A program made the translations under genes and the position numbers. From Anastrepha obliqua (lineage: Eukaryota; Arthropoda; Insecta; Diptera; Tephritidae), in the NCBI RefSeq assembly GCF_027943255.1, contig NC_072893.1:29534001-29598000 (forward strand): a DNA stretch of 64,000 nt, read 5' to 3'. Positions within the stretch are counted from its first letter, which is position 1. Every line of letters begins with the position of its first letter. The notes under the pieces are model-generated. The model saw only the letters and a list, made by a program, of their open reading frames with translations, was not told the origin of the DNA and did not search any database. Below, in pieces: positions 22,333 through 33,845 of the stretch.

Positions 22333-22961
22333 TCTATATATATAAAAAGAAGTTACATTTCCTTGGTAATCTTATAACTCAAGAACCGCCGAACCAATTG
22401 ACACAAAAACTTTAGAGTTCTTTTCTATCTTTCAGGAGGTGGTTTGTGTGAAGTTTGATTGAAATCGGTGCAGCCGTTTCTGAGTTATGACATTTTATGT
22501 GAGTAATGGCTTCCTCTCATACGAAATGCCTGTATGGGAAAAACAACAACAAATACACAGCCGCTTATGAGCGTTTCTGTTGTACTGTTGTGGTTGTAAG
22601 TGTATTATGTTAATATTAATTTTGGACGAAAATATAATATAAACTGGAGCATTCAAGGAACTGGAAAAACATTTTTAACTTTATTTATTTTAGCATAATT
22701 TATTTAGCGTAAAAAATTGAAATGGAAATTAAAGAATCAAAGTTTAATTACAAGTTTTTATCGGCTCTTTCACCTTTTTAAAAAAGTACAGAAAAGGCTA
22801 TTGTGACATCTTTAGAAAGTATGTTGAATGAAAAAAATCAACTAATTCAACTGTTTAAACATTTTACGAGTTCTATAAAGAAAACTTAATAAGAAAATTT
22901 TCTTGCGATATAAAAAAAACATTTTATGTATGGTGGTGCGAAGCCCACTGGGAAATGCTAG
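22333..22961 (+). mobile_element. nonautonomous Helitron (629 bp)
   Basis: The 5' end is TCTATATATATAAAAAG, preceded by A. The 3' end is GGTGGTGCGAAGCCCACTGG followed by GAAATGCTAG and then T, that is a CTAG terminus at an A/T target with a short bulged hairpin (GTGG.GC-GAA-GCCCAC) about 11 bases upstream. The inner part includes GAAATCGGTGCAGCCGTTTC, a phrase common in insect Helitrons. No Rep/helicase coding is present, and no target duplication or inverted repeats, as expected for this class. Confidence 0.85.
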
Positions 22962-23145
22962 TTTTAATATAAATAAAAAAAAAAAATAAAAAAAATAGTT
23001 AGTTTAAATAATTTTTTTTTAATTTTAATAATTTTAAAACTGGCGCTGAAGTTGGGCCTCCCGAAAAATTGGAGCTGGACGGTGTAGTCCATTTTGGCTC
23101 TTCTATTTATTTGAAACACAAAAACTAAAAAAATTATTAATCAGT

Positions 23146-24166
23146 TTGACTGTAGCTATGTCCCGTACTAGAATACGACGAGGAATGTCATGCTGCCGCA
23201 GAAAGAAAGGATGCCGCCTATGGAGCCACGCTGCGATCGGGCGCAACGCGAGCCATGTGGGATCGCTACAGAGAGCTAAAAAAAGAAGAGAGACGTATTA
23301 TCCGAAAGAAGAAACGAGAAGCCGAAATACGTGAGAGCAAGGAGATTGAGATGCTGGCCAACAAGAACAACGCCCGAAAATTCTACCAGAAAGTTCGGCG
23401 GCTAACAGAAGGTTTTAAGACCGGGGCGATTTCCTGTAAGAACAAAGACGGCGAACTGGTGAGTGACATCCAGAGCAATCTTAATTTATGGAGGGAACAC
23501 TTCCCGAGCCTGTTAAACAGTGATAGCTGCGCATGTCACAGAGAATGTGAAGATCCCGATGCCCCAATCGTCGACGACGGAATTGACGTTCCGCTACCCG
23601 ACCATGACGAGGTGAGAATAGCGATAACGCGGCTAAAGAACAATAAAACCGCGGGCGCCAATGGACTGCTGGCTGAGCTATTCAAACATGGCGGCGAGAA
23701 GCCCGTAAGGTGCATGCATCAGCTTCAATGCAAAATATGGTCGGATGAAAGCATGCCTGCCGATTGGAATTTAAGTGTGCTCTGCCCAATCCATAAGAAG
23801 GGCGATCCTGCAATCTGTGCCAATTACCGCGGGACTAGTTTTCTAAATATCGCCTATAAGCGAGCGTATTGTGTGAAAGGCTGAAGCCCACCGTAAACCA
23901 ACTGATTGGACCTTATCAGTGTGGCTTTAGACCTGGAAAGTCTACCATCGACCAAATATTTTCAATATGCCAAATCTTGGAAAAGACCCACGAAAGGAGA
24001 ATCGACGCACACCATCTTTTCGCCGATTTCAAAGCTGCATTCGACAGTACGGAAAGGAGTTACTTGTATGCCGCGATGTCTGAATTTGGTATCCCCGCAA
24101 AACTAATACAGCTATGCAAGATGACGTTGCTCAGCACTACTACTAGAATACAAAAAAAACAAATTT
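23146..24166 (+). pseudogene. RTE-type LINE reverse transcriptase, 3'-truncated
   Basis: Coding identity begins near 23169 (ECHAAAERKDAAYGATLRSG) and runs in frame through NNARKFYQKVRRLTEGFKTG, LKNNKTAGANGLLAELFKHG and LSVLCPIHKKGDPAICANYR. A deletion near 23855-23870 shifts the frame, after which CERLKPTVNQLIGPYQCGFR, RPGKSTIDQIFS and LFADFKAAFDS (motif A, Asp kept) follow. It stops abruptly after FGIPAKLIQLCKMTL near 24126, before the GxRQGDPLS and YADD blocks. No upstream endonuclease domain is seen. Loss of the 3' side is unusual for a LINE, which normally loses its 5' side. Confidence 0.9.
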
Positions 24167-24169
24167 GAC

Positions 24170-26070
24170 AAAATGCCGCGGTTTTGGCGGTTTTTTTTCA
24201 ATTTTTTAATCAAACAAATACGAAATAATTAAAATAATAATATGAATCTAGAACGGGCGAAAGCCATTGACATACATATTAAATTTTCAGACGATTCGGT
24301 TGAATATATCCATATATTTTTTTTTTGTCTTGAGGATATTGAATTTAAAGCTTCGAGAGTGGATATTTCCCATTGATTTCGCCGCGTGACGAATACTAGG
24401 AATATCTTTCAAAAATTTTACAGCATATTCTTAAAAGCCTATACTTTCGAAATATCAAAATAAAACCCCTTAATAGCAACCCTTGTACTGATTTCAATCA
24501 AACACTGCTGCATTCCGTATTCAAACGCAAATTTTGATGCAGAAAAATTCAAAAAAAAATATGTATAAAAAATAGTAAAAATATTAAAATTAACTATTTT
24601 CAAGCTTAAAATCATAAAAACTATTTCTCGTGGCAACTACAACTGCGGCCAACACCAAATTCTTATTTACACATTCGTATAATGACCAAAATATTCATGA
24701 ACACTTCGACGCGACTGTAAAAACAACCAAACAAAATTAAAAATTTTACAAATTTCTATAATTTCCGTGAAATTAAAAAATCTACACAAACATCCATATC
24801 TAAATAATATAGTTATCCCTAAAGTAGCTGTCACTGACCTCAACAGCCGACCATCACAAAACTCACCAAAAAGAGTTGTTGCGGTTATCTGGTTGCTCTT
24901 TGTAAGATTTTACTTTCTTTTGCTTTCAATTATCCACGCAATCCTCTCGCACGAATCAAAATTTCAACCCAAATGCATACAAATATCCGATTAATTATTT
25001 ATTTACTTAATCTTCACTATTTATTGTACATCAAAACACCCAAAAAATTCATGACCTATGCAACGATCGATTAACTTTACCTCGAGCGCAATCGGATGAA
25101 GCGTTGACCAGCAATTCTTTGCTGTTGTTGTTATATTGTGGAAACCGGTTGTGCATAAATGGCTGATATCAATCTTTCGTCCAACCTGCAGTGGTTGCGC
25201 TCAAAAAAACTTTCATTTGAAATTTACAAAAATTTCTCTTTATGGCATTCGGTGGCGGCACCTCTCATCCATTGACGTGTGACAGCCAAAATGCATTGCG
25301 TAACGTGACAGCAGGGCTTACATATTTTTATTTTTGGGCGCACTCTCGTTTTCATTTCTTTGTCGCTTTTTTATTTAATGTCTTGTTTTTTTTGTTTTTG
25401 TCTTCTATCTGTCCGTCTTCTACTTGACTTACAGAAGAATGTCAAAATATTGATTGCTGGAACTGAATTGTGTTATGTTGTTGTAGTGTTGTTGCTTCGT
25501 CATCCGAAAGCGTGCGTGCATACAAAATGTATCCAAAACAAGTGAAATCTCACGTTTGAGTTATTGGCATATAAAAAATGTTAGGCGAAATTACAGCAAA
25601 GGCATACCTAAAAAGAGTTGGAGGCGAATAAATTAGTCACTGAATATTTCCCTGCAGCTTTTATTCGCTGGTAATAAGATCCAATTAACCTTCGGTGTTT
25701 TTTGTTTTGGATGTGTATTTTTAAGTAAAAGAATTTCTAATTAATTTCCTTACGGCCGTTTTCACAGTGGCGCGCTAACCTGATGTTAGCTTTAATGTAA
25801 ATGGACGGTTAATAAATTTCGAATTCACGTAGATGAAAGTAAAAATGAAATCAAGGGTAATCAGCTGATTTTTATAATATGACGCGGCATCATTGTTTCT
25901 TGCCCCTGAAGGTGTTACGCATTTCCTCAATATAACGAATGCACGATTTTTTTTTCTATACAAAGAAAATGCGAAACATCGTCAGGGAAAGAAATTACCA
26001 AAAATCAGAGAAAACTTTAAGCAACCTGAAACCAGCACTTTGTTATACGAAAATTTAATGGACTATGAAA
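24170..26070. other. unassigned AT-rich DNA
   Basis: No recognised gene. 25080-25560 is a less AT-rich, apparently unique patch that could be host regulatory or intronic DNA. 25755-25800 carries TTTTCACAGTGGCGCGCTAA, possibly a MITE end, unpaired. Confidence 0.4.
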
Positions 26071-26073
26071 ATA

Positions 26074-26387
26074 GCGGCCGCCGTAGCCGATTATGTTGGT
26101 GCGTGACTACCACTCGGAAACGCACAGGTTCGAATCTCCCTGCATGAAACAACAAAATGATAGAAAGTTCTTTCCAATAGCGATCGACCCTCGACAGACA
26201 AAAACATTCGAGTGTATTTCTGCCATGAAAAAGCTGCTCTTAAAGAACGTTTTGCCGTTCGGAGACGGCTTAAAACTGTAGGTCCCTTCATTTCTAGAGC
26301 AACATCACGATACACATCACGAATAGGAGGAGAAGTTCGGCCAAAGACCTAACAGAAGTTACGCGCCAATTATTTATTTATTTATTT
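26074..26387 (+). mobile_element. SINE copy 8 (full length, head type B)
   Basis: The head starts GCGGCCGCCGTAGCCGATTA, with box B GGTTCGAATCTCC at 26127-26139 followed by CTGCATGAAACAACAAAATG, the type B spacer. The body and GTTACGCGCCAATTATTTAT tail with (TTTA)n are complete. It serves as the reference for the type B head. Confidence 0.9.
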
Positions 26388-26773
26388 CTGAAACTCCATA
26401 ACCAGTTTTTTACATTCTGATTAAACTTTTTTTAATGTTCATAAATCTTTTAAAAAAGTTTGAAACTTGGAATATTACGATATTTTTTTATAGAATGAAC
26501 TAGAATTTTTTGAAATTAAAAAATAATTAAGTCAATAGTCGCAACTTCCCAATATTCTATAAATTCCCAATTCCCCTTTATAATAATTTCGAGGGATGTA
26601 TTAGGAGACCAGACGAATTCGCTAACGCACACAATTAAGGAACAACAGCAAATCGAAACAAAGTGATTTTCCCGCACAACAAGGTTCGCTAATATCTCAG
26701 CCCGTGAACAGTGAGCTAGAAAGTCTCTCCCCAACTGCCATAAAACCCAAGCACTGCTGCTTTCGACTTTCAT

Positions 26774-27480
26774 TTGCCTCTATCGATAGCGCATGGTCTC
26801 TATGAGCAGTACTTGCGCACTTCGAAGAGTCCAAAAACTAGAGTAACCCAGAATTTATACGCATTTATCTACAATAAAGCTTCAAAATTAAGAAAATCAC
26901 CGGTCAGATGCTTTCGATCGTATCTAAAGCGCATGCAGTATCTCCAATACGCGAAGTGGGCACCTAAAGAATAGGAACTCTTGAGTTAGGAGGCACGAAC
27001 TCCTTGGTTGACCAGCGACACTCACGAACGCCTGAGTTAAGATCGGACAGTGTACAGAGAGACCATAAACGACATTCGTCGGGAGACCATTACCACCTTC
27101 CTAAGCTCCCGACCACCCAATGCCGTTATCGGAGTGCAACCACCACCAGTCGCAGACCAAGAGCTCCAACTTCCCCGAGAGTACCGCGTAACCTTGGCAC
27201 AACTACGTTCTGGATACTGTAGCAGGTTAAACTCCTACTTATCCAGAATCGACCCCGACATACTGAACATATGTCCAGCATGTGAAAGCCCCCCGCACGA
27301 CACTAACCACCTTTTCACGTGCCCCATCAAACCCACTCATCTCCCTCCGGACCCAACCTGTCGAAACAGCTAGTTTCCTGGGCCTACCGTTCGATGAGCT
27401 AGACAAAGACGACCGGTGATTACACTACACTGACAGGGCAAAGTTACTGCTACAACAACAACAACAACAACAACAACCCC
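26774..27480 (+). pseudogene. Jockey/I-type LINE ORF2 C-terminus, CAA-tailed
   Basis: The main block is 27050-27373: LPREYRVTLAQLRSGYCSRL, NSYLSRIDPDILNICPACES and PPHDTNHLFTCP, a C-x2-C-x8-H-x4-C knuckle. An earlier frameshifted block gives GDHYHLPKLPTTQCRYRS. The region 26774-26974 (YEQYLRTSKSPKT) may be the linker upstream of an RT but is not firmly assigned. The 3' end, GTGATTACACTACACTGACA then a (CAA)n tail at 27449-27478, matches the minus-strand copy at 59.2-60.2 kb. Confidence 0.75.
27449..27478 (+). repeat. (CAA)n run, LINE 3' tail
   Basis: Ten or so CAA units ending the LINE at 26774-27480; it replaces a poly-A tail. Confidence 0.85.
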
Positions 27481-27489
27481 TGAGTTAAC

Positions 27490-27925
27490 GCTCACGACGA
27501 TATCAGACGGGAACAAGTTGATGCTAACAAATTTGATATCGATTTCTCCAAAAAACGGAGTCTCCATTGCTCGATGACGTAAAACCTCCATATTGGCAAA
27601 AGGAGAGGACCCCGGACGCAGGAACCAATTGTAGTCAATAGACACAGACGCAGCACCGATAGAGACATAAGAAGACGAGCCTATGACGAGAAGCTGGCTA
27701 CAAATATGGTGGACCTAGAGGTGGGTAAATAGAACTGGTCCACTTCATTGAGGCCGTTCTGGGCGCTCCCGAAGTAACGCAGAAAGTAGTTCTGGAAAGA
27801 GAGCCTCCCCACAAGAGGAGGAGGGATTGTTTTAGTGGCCACACCATTCAACGCGGTAGGTGACGACCGCTGTAAGTATAAAGGAAGTGCGAAAAGAAAA
27901 ATACAAATATCTTAGAACAATTTTA
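27490..27925. other. unassigned segment after LINE tail
   Basis: Less AT-rich than its surroundings, with short frames on both strands that I cannot place. Probably another repeat. Confidence 0.3.
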
Positions 27926-27929
27926 ATTC

Positions 27930-28025
27930 CTGTGGAAAGGACCTACCTACGGTAGGTGAAATGGTTGAAGTGCCGGTCTGGCACTCCTCAAGTAGCACTA
28001 AAGCGCTGTTTTGATACCATTATTT
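27930..28025 (-). mobile_element. LINE 3'-end fragment (CTAC-tailed family)
   Basis: Reads GGTAGGTGAAATGGTTGAAG and continues TGCCGGTCTGGCACTCCTCA, the same 3' end as 19197-19355 in the same orientation. The junction on its left is CCTACCTACGGTAGGT, a small palindrome. Confidence 0.8.
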
Positions 28026-28029
28026 GATC

Positions 28030-29570
28030 CTGTGGCAAGATCTCAACACTTTTTGTTGTGCCACCCCTAATGCGTGTGTACATTTGTAGGCTCGATAAAC
28101 ATTTCTGGGTAGCTTGTTTTAGACACAATTGGCAACAGATTCCTCAAAATTATATTTCAGTTTTTCGACTCTTTCCATCGCAATCAGGTGTTTGTGATTT
28201 TCGTAATGCTTGTTTTCAGCTCAGCCGTACAACGACTTTCACCCATAAATGTTGCCATAGATTAGCAAGTTTTCTACGCCAAAGCTGTATCAATGGATAG
28301 TTTGACTTTATGGTAGCCACCAAGTTTATACTCTCAGTTACATGCATACACCAATACACACACATATGCACAAAGGCATCTTTGTATACTAAGCAGCAGC
28401 TAGACAGTGGTAGAGCATCAACAGTTTTGTGGCAACAAACCACAATCAGCAGCCAGCAGACGGCAGACGGCAGGCGGCAGGCGGCCACCAACTACCAAAA
28501 CAAACAACTAACCAAACAATCAACATTTTTTATGCATTTCAAAGAAATCGATTGTTGATTTGTTTACTTCGTTTAACGCATGCTTGATTGGTTATATTTT
28601 TTAATATACTTTTTATTTCAGTTGCTGTTTGAGTTTTGCTCACTTCGAAAATATTTTAATTACCAAATGCTTAGAAACGCCTGTGCTGGTCGCGAGTGAC
28701 TTTTTAGCCGTGCCAAAATTTAATTACCAGCACTCAACTAAAATATTTATGGGCTTTGTTTTTGCAATAATTGAAATGCACACACACCCATACACAAAAC
28801 CCAGGCACCAAACGGCACCTCGGTGGCAAAAGCAAAAATTTTAGCCCAACTGTTGTACTAAAGTAATTACTTTGTAGTTCTACTGAAATTGTACGAAATT
28901 GCAGCTAACCCAAAAGTGGTTATACAAAATGGAAAGGAGAACAAAACAAATACTCGGCCAACGTTCACAAAACCACCTTCGTGTCGGTGTTTGCTGCATT
29001 TTCGATGCCAAAGCGCCAACGCGATTGGGCCAAAATGTCGGCTCAGCAGCCAGTTTCTAGAGTTTTCAACTATTTACCGACAAATTTTACGCAATTTCAC
29101 ATACAAATCTGGAAATCAGTATGTAAATTTGTATCCAGTCCGGCGTGTGCATGCGTGAAGCGTGTTGCAAATGCGTGTAAGTGTCACAGCTGCCGCAGTC
29201 AACAGGTGTTTCGCTACAAGTTTCGAATTCCACAATTGCACCTTAAACCACTAAATCAAATGCAAATTCGAATAAAAAACACACAAAATTTGAAATCGAA
29301 TTGACCTGCTTTGAGATCTTTAATTGCTAGTTGGCTTTCTTTCTAGAGATTTTTGTAGCAATAAAAAACTGCTATCGGCCGTAAAAAAAATTTGCATATC
29401 TGTGTAGAGTAAAAAGAGCACTGGGATTAAGAGCCTTAACATTTCGCTATTCAATTGACGCTCAGTTGATGCTTGAAGCAGCAAAAATCGAAAATAGAAT
29501 CAGCCGAGCATTTTTCAGTCGTCATATTTTATTATGGACTTGGTCGTTCAAAGGGAATCCGCCACAATTT
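28030..29570. other. unassigned DNA with a short hexamer repeat
   Basis: 28449-28482 is a run of GACGGCA/GGCGGCA hexamer-like units. The rest looks like unique noncoding DNA; overlapping open frames have no recognisable domains. Confidence 0.4.
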
Positions 29571-29574
29571 TGTG

Positions 29575-30955
29575 CTGTTCGGGTGCATACATCAGCTTAG
29601 GGGAAAAATATGGCTAGGAAAAAGCATACCCAATGTTTGGAATATCAGTGTCCATTGTCCTGTATTGAAGAAAGGGAACCCTACTGTATGCGCCAACAAC
29701 CGGCTGATCAGTCTTGTCGCCATCTCATATACAAGTAAGATTCTGTCGAGCGTATTGTGTGAAAGATTAAAACCATATGCCAGCTCACTAATTGGACCTT
29801 ATCAGAGTGGTTTCAGACCTGGAAAGCCCACCATCGACCAGATCTTCACAATACGGCAAAAACCCATGTAAAAGCTAACGACATAACCCACCATCCCTTT
29901 GTCAACTATAAGGCTGCTTTTGACAGCCCGATAACAGATCGTCTATACGTCACAATGTCTGAATTCGGTATTTCCGCAAAACTGATTCGGCTGTGCAAAA
30001 TGGCTTTGAGCAACACGTCCAGCTCTGTTAATGTAGGTAAAGACCTCTCCGAACCTTTCAATATCGAGCCAGGTTTCAGACAAGGCAACTCACTATTGGG
30101 CGACCTCTTCAGCTTTCTCATGGAAGTGGGACTGCGGAGAACCAGTATTCATCGAAATAGAACTATTTTCACCAAAAGTGGCCAGCTCCTTGCATATGCT
30201 GATTACATTGATGAACGATGATGATTGATGACGAAATGTTACCGCAGCGTTTTCCGCTATCGAAAGAGTTTGTTTGACGGTTAACGGCGGTGGGAGGAAG
30301 TATATGCTATCCACTGGAAAATATACACGGCGTTTTGGATCCAGTATTTCAGCGGGTAACTATACTTTAAAATTTTCGAGGAACTTATAAATCTTGCCAC
30401 CGCTGTCGCAACAACAAACGATGTCTGCCTGGAGATAAACCGACGAATCATGCTTGCTAATAGGTGTTACTATGGTCTCAGTAAGCAAATGTGTCGCAGG
30501 GACCTCTCTTCCGCCCGAGAAAACTAATTCTCTACAAGACACTCATCTTACCCGTGCTACTCTATGGCGCTGAAGCATGGGTTGTGTCGCAGACTGATGC
30601 AGCCCCTCTTGAGGTATTCGAGAGAAAGATACTTCGGGAAATCTTCGGTGCTCTTCGTGTTGGCGATAATTACTGCAGCCGTATGAACCACGTGCTGTAT
30701 GAGCTCTACAACGATGTAGACTTAGGTAAGCGCATCAATATTCGGCGCTAGCACTGGCTGGGCCATACCGAGCGTATGGATGCAGAAGCTTCAGCAAAGA
30801 AGGTGTTTAGATGGCCTCCGATGGAAGGACCAAGTCGAGGAAACCCTATCATCGCTTGGTGTAACAAATTGGAAAAGGCGCGTGCAAAGCAGATACGCCT
30901 GGCGAGGTGCCATTAATCTGGTAACGGCTATGCTTAATCAGTCCATATAAGTAAG
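29575..30955 (+). pseudogene. RTE-type LINE reverse transcriptase and tail, catalytically dead
   Basis: Blocks follow the RTE order: CIHQLRGKIWLGKSIPNVW, CPVLKKGNPTVCANNRLISL, SSVLCERLKPYASSLIGPYQ, then in another frame HHPFVNYKAAFDS (motif A, with the first Asp of FVDY changed to Asn), LSEPFNIEPGFRQGNSL (motif B) and LLAYADYID (motif C YADD changed to YADY). After stops come LILYKTLILPVLLYGAEAW, FERKILREIFGALRVGDNY, RINIRR*HWLGHTERM and EKARAKQIRLARC near 30910. At least three frameshifts occur. It complements the copy at 23146, which lacks the 3' half. Confidence 0.9.
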
Positions 30956-30959
30956 GAAA

Positions 30960-32180
30960 TAGGTACAATATATCTACAACTTGCAAGAAGATTATCATAA
31001 ATCGAACCTAGGGTAATTGGTGACCGAATATATCCAATAACCTGACAGAAACTGCAGCTGCTTTGCTGAATAGTGCAGCTATTATTACAGAAAAAACACA
31101 GCTAATAAGGTCTCTCTTCAGTAAGTTCTGACACGAATTGTTATGCCACCTCCATGACAACCAAAAGTCAGTCAGAGCCACTGAGCTCAAGTTTCTGATT
31201 AAAAAATTGTAAATGAATTGCAGCAAATGCGCACAATCCATGTTTTTTCATGCCCTAATAGCTACAAATTCTGTTTAGGCTCATGAGAAGAATAATAAAT
31301 TTGTGTGCTAACCAGCCAGATGGGTGCATCCTGGAACGGCGTCTATTGTTCCACATGGTTTATAAGAATTTGAAGTTGGTAATTTAGACTATTGGCATGG
31401 GCTTTGAAAGAACAATTGTTTGTAGAATTTTTGGCCTCGTGCGATGACTATTTATAGTTTTGGGCAGAAACTACCGAAGACGATAAATTATGTCATCAAA
31501 TTTAAATGCCTTCCTTTTATTTCCGTTTGATATTTTATCGCTTAGTATAGCAAAAACTATTGTAAATAAATAAGAGTGGGCAGAGTGTCACAGTTATAAC
31601 TGATAAAGTTTCCAACGCGAAGACGCATTTGTATACTCAGGCTGGTCTCTGATTAGCACCAGTTCTTTCTTCGATCACGGAACCTATTAAACTTCAGTTC
31701 CTCATTGCTGGCAGCCACACCTTCTTTCGAGAAAGGGGCTCGCCAAGTAGCTACTGTAGAAAGGGTGAACAGGAAACGAGGCATGTCTCTGCCCTCATAT
31801 TCAAGCGGCTATCAAAGTACATACATTCAGATAGCAGATATTATCGAAAATTTTACGAGAGGCCATCTGCAGCCGTAATGAGCTCGATAGCTGCAATACC
31901 AAACAAATGCAGGCTCGGCGAAAAAGTGAACTCGGTTGCAGCTGGACTCCATCAACTATTTCCACAGAAACAATGCGATGGCTTGCTTGTGCTTTGGAGC
32001 GTCCCAAGCCTAGACAAAACCAAGTTTCCATCGAGGCTGTCAAAGACGAATTATTAATGGGATTTATTCTGCATAATTTTGGACTTAAGGGCAATAAGAT
32101 ACCCAGTTTTGTAACATGAACTTAGGCGAAGAAACTGCCTTTCATATCAGATGTATGAGAATATACAATCAGGTATAAAC
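30960..32180. other. unassigned DNA
   Basis: Around 31745-31800 a plus frame SYCRKGEQETRHVSALIF resembles a LINE cysteine knuckle but only weakly. The rest is unassigned. Confidence 0.3.
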
Positions 32181-32185
32181 TCGCG

Positions 32186-32355
32186 ACAGCCGTAGCCGGG
32201 GTTTGTGCGCGAATTCGAAACTCGAAATGTAAGAAACAATTTATTGGATCGCCTCTCAGCAGACAGTGGCAAACCTCTGAGTCTACTTCAGCCAAGAAAA
32301 AAGCTCTCGTAAAAATCATTTCCAATTTGGAGTCAGGAAAGGAAAGCTATAGGAA
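32186..32355 (+). mobile_element. SINE copy 9 (old, diverged)
   Basis: ACAGCCGTAGCCGGGGTTTG (head), CAGACAGTGGCAAACCTCTG (body), AAAAAGCTCTCGTAAAAAT and TTGGAGTC follow in the consensus order with many changes. The distal half is lost. Confidence 0.65.
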
Positions 32356-32359
32356 ACAT

Positions 32360-33840
32360 CGAATTTGATCTCACGACACTCTACTTGGTGCATTTAATTC
32401 GCTTTACTAAATCAGCTCTGTGTTTAAGCGAGCTCCATAGCCTTTGGTCCAACATGGCGAGTTGAGTATACGGCAGTGTTGGTCGGGGTTGCTGAAGACG
32501 TAAAATGAGTCTCTGCATTCTAAACCACCGACTCCCTTAGCATACGATGGCCTTTTCTTTAGATATGTCAACGAAACCCCAATGGTTACTGGTTTTGAGA
32601 TTTTTAGGTCGCACTCAGGTCAAAGATTTACAAAAATTTAACTATGCATCAAACTTTTAGGCACATCTAAATATACAAAGTTTATATAGCAAGTTGCGGG
32701 AAAAGTTTGTGGGAATTATATTTATTTCCAATAGTGGCACAAAATCCTAAAACACTTCAATGAACTTCACGTGAGCGTTCACACACTTTTACTAGCAACT
32801 TTTCCAAGACTCGAAGTATAGAACTCTAGGTATAGAAAGAATCTGCTGGGATCAAGTCAGATCGATATGGTTTTGGGCAATCACACAATCAAATAATGAG
32901 AGACAAAATTTGCTCCCGCGCAAGACTACAATTAAACTTCCACCAAGTCACTCTATTAGAGTCCCCATTAAAGACTCAAACTAACCTAAATAAACGCTCA
33001 CAGGCATTTGAGTTGAAAGTAAGACTTCGCATCACCGCGCCTGTTCAGTGCCACAATGCACAGTCACGTCTATAAAAAAATGTTCCCAATACTTTTTTTT
33101 TAATTTTTTAAGCCCTGTAACTGTAACTATGTTTAGTAATTATCATACAAACTATGACTAAATACACAAAGCACTGAAATGATTAGCAATTCGCAAAAGC
33201 AATTCAGCAGTAAATTGCAAGTAAAAGTGTGAGTGAAAAACATTCACCTATTCGGAGTTTCGAGGTAGCCAATTCCACAAACTGCTTAGGCAACAATTTG
33301 TAAAGTGGCAACAAAAAATGCCATAAAGCCAACAACAAACAATGTTTATAACAAATGTGACTAGCTTTCACAAAATGCAACAAGTTGCAACAACCAGGTA
33401 GCAGCGTAGTAACAATTGGCCACAACTGCGAAAAAGCAAGTGGCCGCGAGCTTTTTATTTTTATTTTTTTTTTTCTTTTCTTGTTTTTGTTGGACATGAA
33501 AAGTGCAGAAAATGTAATTTCATAGAATATATGATGTGGATTGTATGTATGCGCAATGTATGTGTGTGTATGTAAGTTAGTTAGTTGGTTGGTTAGTGAT
33601 ACTGTAGCATTTTGCTCGTAAGAGTGTTTGCACCTACTTATGGATATGAAATGTAACCAGTTACTGAAACCGGGGACATTCATGACTTGAATTTCATTCA
33701 TTGGATTTGCGCATTTTACTGTTGATTCTTGAATGAAAAGCGATATTCATACAGGCATACACACACACACAAGCTTTTGCACAGCTCTTTTGTTATATAT
33801 CAGAAAAGAAGCTAAGTTGGCAGAGAAGTTTCGTTACTAC
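32360..33840. other. unassigned DNA
   Basis: No gene recognised. A 165-codon minus-strand frame at 33204-33701 has no domain and covers simple AT/GTAT-rich sequence. (CA)n lies at 33757-33770. Confidence 0.4.
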
Positions 33841-33845
33841 ATTAG

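Noticed and set aside
22191..23100. TTAA element split by the Helitron
   Set aside because: Left side begins TTAAGGGCTCCCGG but the right flank has no inverted match.
14215..26387. tRNA genes suggested by box A/B matches
   Set aside because: Every match is the head of a SINE with the same body; no free-standing tRNA cloverleaf was found.
32690..32900. possible antisense mariner piece (SDLIP-like codons)
   Set aside because: Only a few residues resemble the YSPDLAPCD block and nothing else nearby supports it.
33204..33701. 165-codon minus-strand open frame
   Set aside because: No domain; includes Thr/His and Lys stretches from GTAT and T-rich DNA; overlaps simple sequence. Judged fortuitous.
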